From positions 1 to 6,313 of the forward strand of contig CATPAP010000155.1 of assembly GCA_955651875.1 (NCBI GenBank): 6,313 nucleotides of DNA, written 5' to 3'. Numbering within the stretch: the first letter of the stretch is position 1; each line of letters opens with the position of its first letter. This stretch comes from Candidatus Dormiibacterota bacterium (GTDB lineage Bacteria > Chloroflexota > Dormibacteria > Aeolococcales > Aeolococcaceae). Of this stretch, positions 5,977-6,313 are shown one piece after another. The translations under genes were made by a program, and so were the position numbers. Under the pieces are notes generated by a model. That model was not told where the DNA came from and ran no database searches. It saw only the letters and a list, made by a program, of their open reading frames with translations.

Positions 5977-6313
5977 ATGGTGGAGCATGACGGTCGCCCG
6001 GATAACCCGCCAGACGGCCGCCCCGATCGGCGCCTCGCTCTAGTCCTCGTTGCAATCGTTACCGCCGCCTTTGTTGGCTTTCTGCTCGTGACTCGCGTCG
6101 GTCATTCGGATCCCGCCGCGACATCCCAGCAAACGTCAACCGACCCTGCGCACTTTGATCTGCCAGCGCTGACGGGGTCCGGTCGCATTCGTCTCAGTGA
6201 CTTCCGCGGTCGACCCGTGGTCGTGAACTTCTTTGCGTCCTGGTACACCGCGTGCCGCGGCGAGGCGCCAGGCTTCCGCTCCGTCCGGGCGGCCGCCGGA
6301 CGTGCTGTGGCCT
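5977..6313 (+). CDS. TlpA-like membrane-anchored protein, Y-x-x-C active site, 3' truncated
   Basis: The frame opens at ATG 5977 (or GTG 5980, which sits five bases after GGAG 5971-5974 and is better spaced) and runs off the right edge, giving 112 residues. It has a polar N-terminus, one membrane helix (about 20-38), a Ser/Thr/Gln-rich linker, and the start of a thioredoxin-like domain: H-F-D-L-P-A-L-T-G-S-G at 59-69, L-S-D-F-R-G-R-P-V-V-V-N-F-F-A-S-W at 73-89, then Y90-T-A-C93-R-G-E-A-P-G-F. Relatives usually read W-C-x-x-C here, so the N-terminal, attacking Cys is Tyr (TAC, one base from TGC) and only C93 remains. Such a protein could not do normal dithiol exchange; it might bind a partner or a metal, or use one Cys. 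In many genomes a CcdA/DsbD-type gene follows TlpA, but that would lie outside the window. Confidence 0.85.
   Translation, partial: MVEHDGRPDNPPDGRPDRRLALVLVAIVTAAFVGFLLVTRVGHSDPAATSQQTSTDPAHFDLPALTGSGRIRLSDFRGRPVVVNFFASWYTACRGEAPGFRSVRAAAGRAVA

Noticed and set aside
1..6313. CRISPR array, tRNA, rRNA, insertion sequence or attachment site
   Set aside because: No regularly spaced repeats, transposase-like frames, terminal repeats or RNA gene patterns were seen on either strand.

Overview
The window is GC-rich DNA, densely coded on both strands, with GTG starts and ATGA stop/start overlaps. This suits an Actinomycetota-like genome or another high-GC, single-membrane lineage such as Chloroflexota/Dormibacterota. 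No rRNA or other taxonomic marker is present, so the phylum is an inference. The content is one theme: extracytoplasmic copper handling and thiol redox, most likely linked to assembly of copper enzymes such as cytochrome oxidase, or to copper tolerance.

Left part (1-1671). The left edge cuts through the 3' end of a gene resembling the C-terminal tail of an M56/BlaR1-type membrane peptidase (to 245). Facing it, on the minus strand, is a two-gene unit: a small two-helix membrane protein (940-1239) whose stop overlaps the start of a secreted, cysteine-rich protein of unknown function (287-943). Across a short divergent intergenic region holding a perfect 8-bp-arm palindrome lies a second small membrane protein on the plus strand (1345-1671). 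It shares a C-P-[LS]-M / M-M-x-W helix pattern with the first.

Centre (1694-5116, minus strand). Read in order of transcription, the genes are a DUF3105-type membrane-anchored protein (4400-5116), a large CopC-CopD fusion with two extra C-terminal extracytoplasmic domains (2224-4341), and a TlpA-like thioredoxin lipoprotein (1694-2227) that overlaps copCD by ATGA. CopC keeps the mature N-terminal His and the D-x-H pair of the Cu(II) site.

Right part (5197-6313, plus strand). Divergent from the DUF3105 gene is a SCO1/SenC-family protein with C-x3-C-P and the downstream His. After a 129-bp gap comes a second membrane-anchored TlpA-like protein, cut by the window edge, whose usual C-x-x-C motif reads Y-T-A-C.

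Regulation. The 5-mer TACTA/TAGTA was found by eye only at three places, and all three are gene-start regions: 1279-1300, 4341-4360 and 5166-5184. Two of them share TACTAT-n7-TAGT exactly. Together with the M56-like fragment at the left edge (M56 peptidases are often paired with BlaI/CopY-family repressors), this suggests a small regulon controlling the whole island. That is the main hypothesis offered here.
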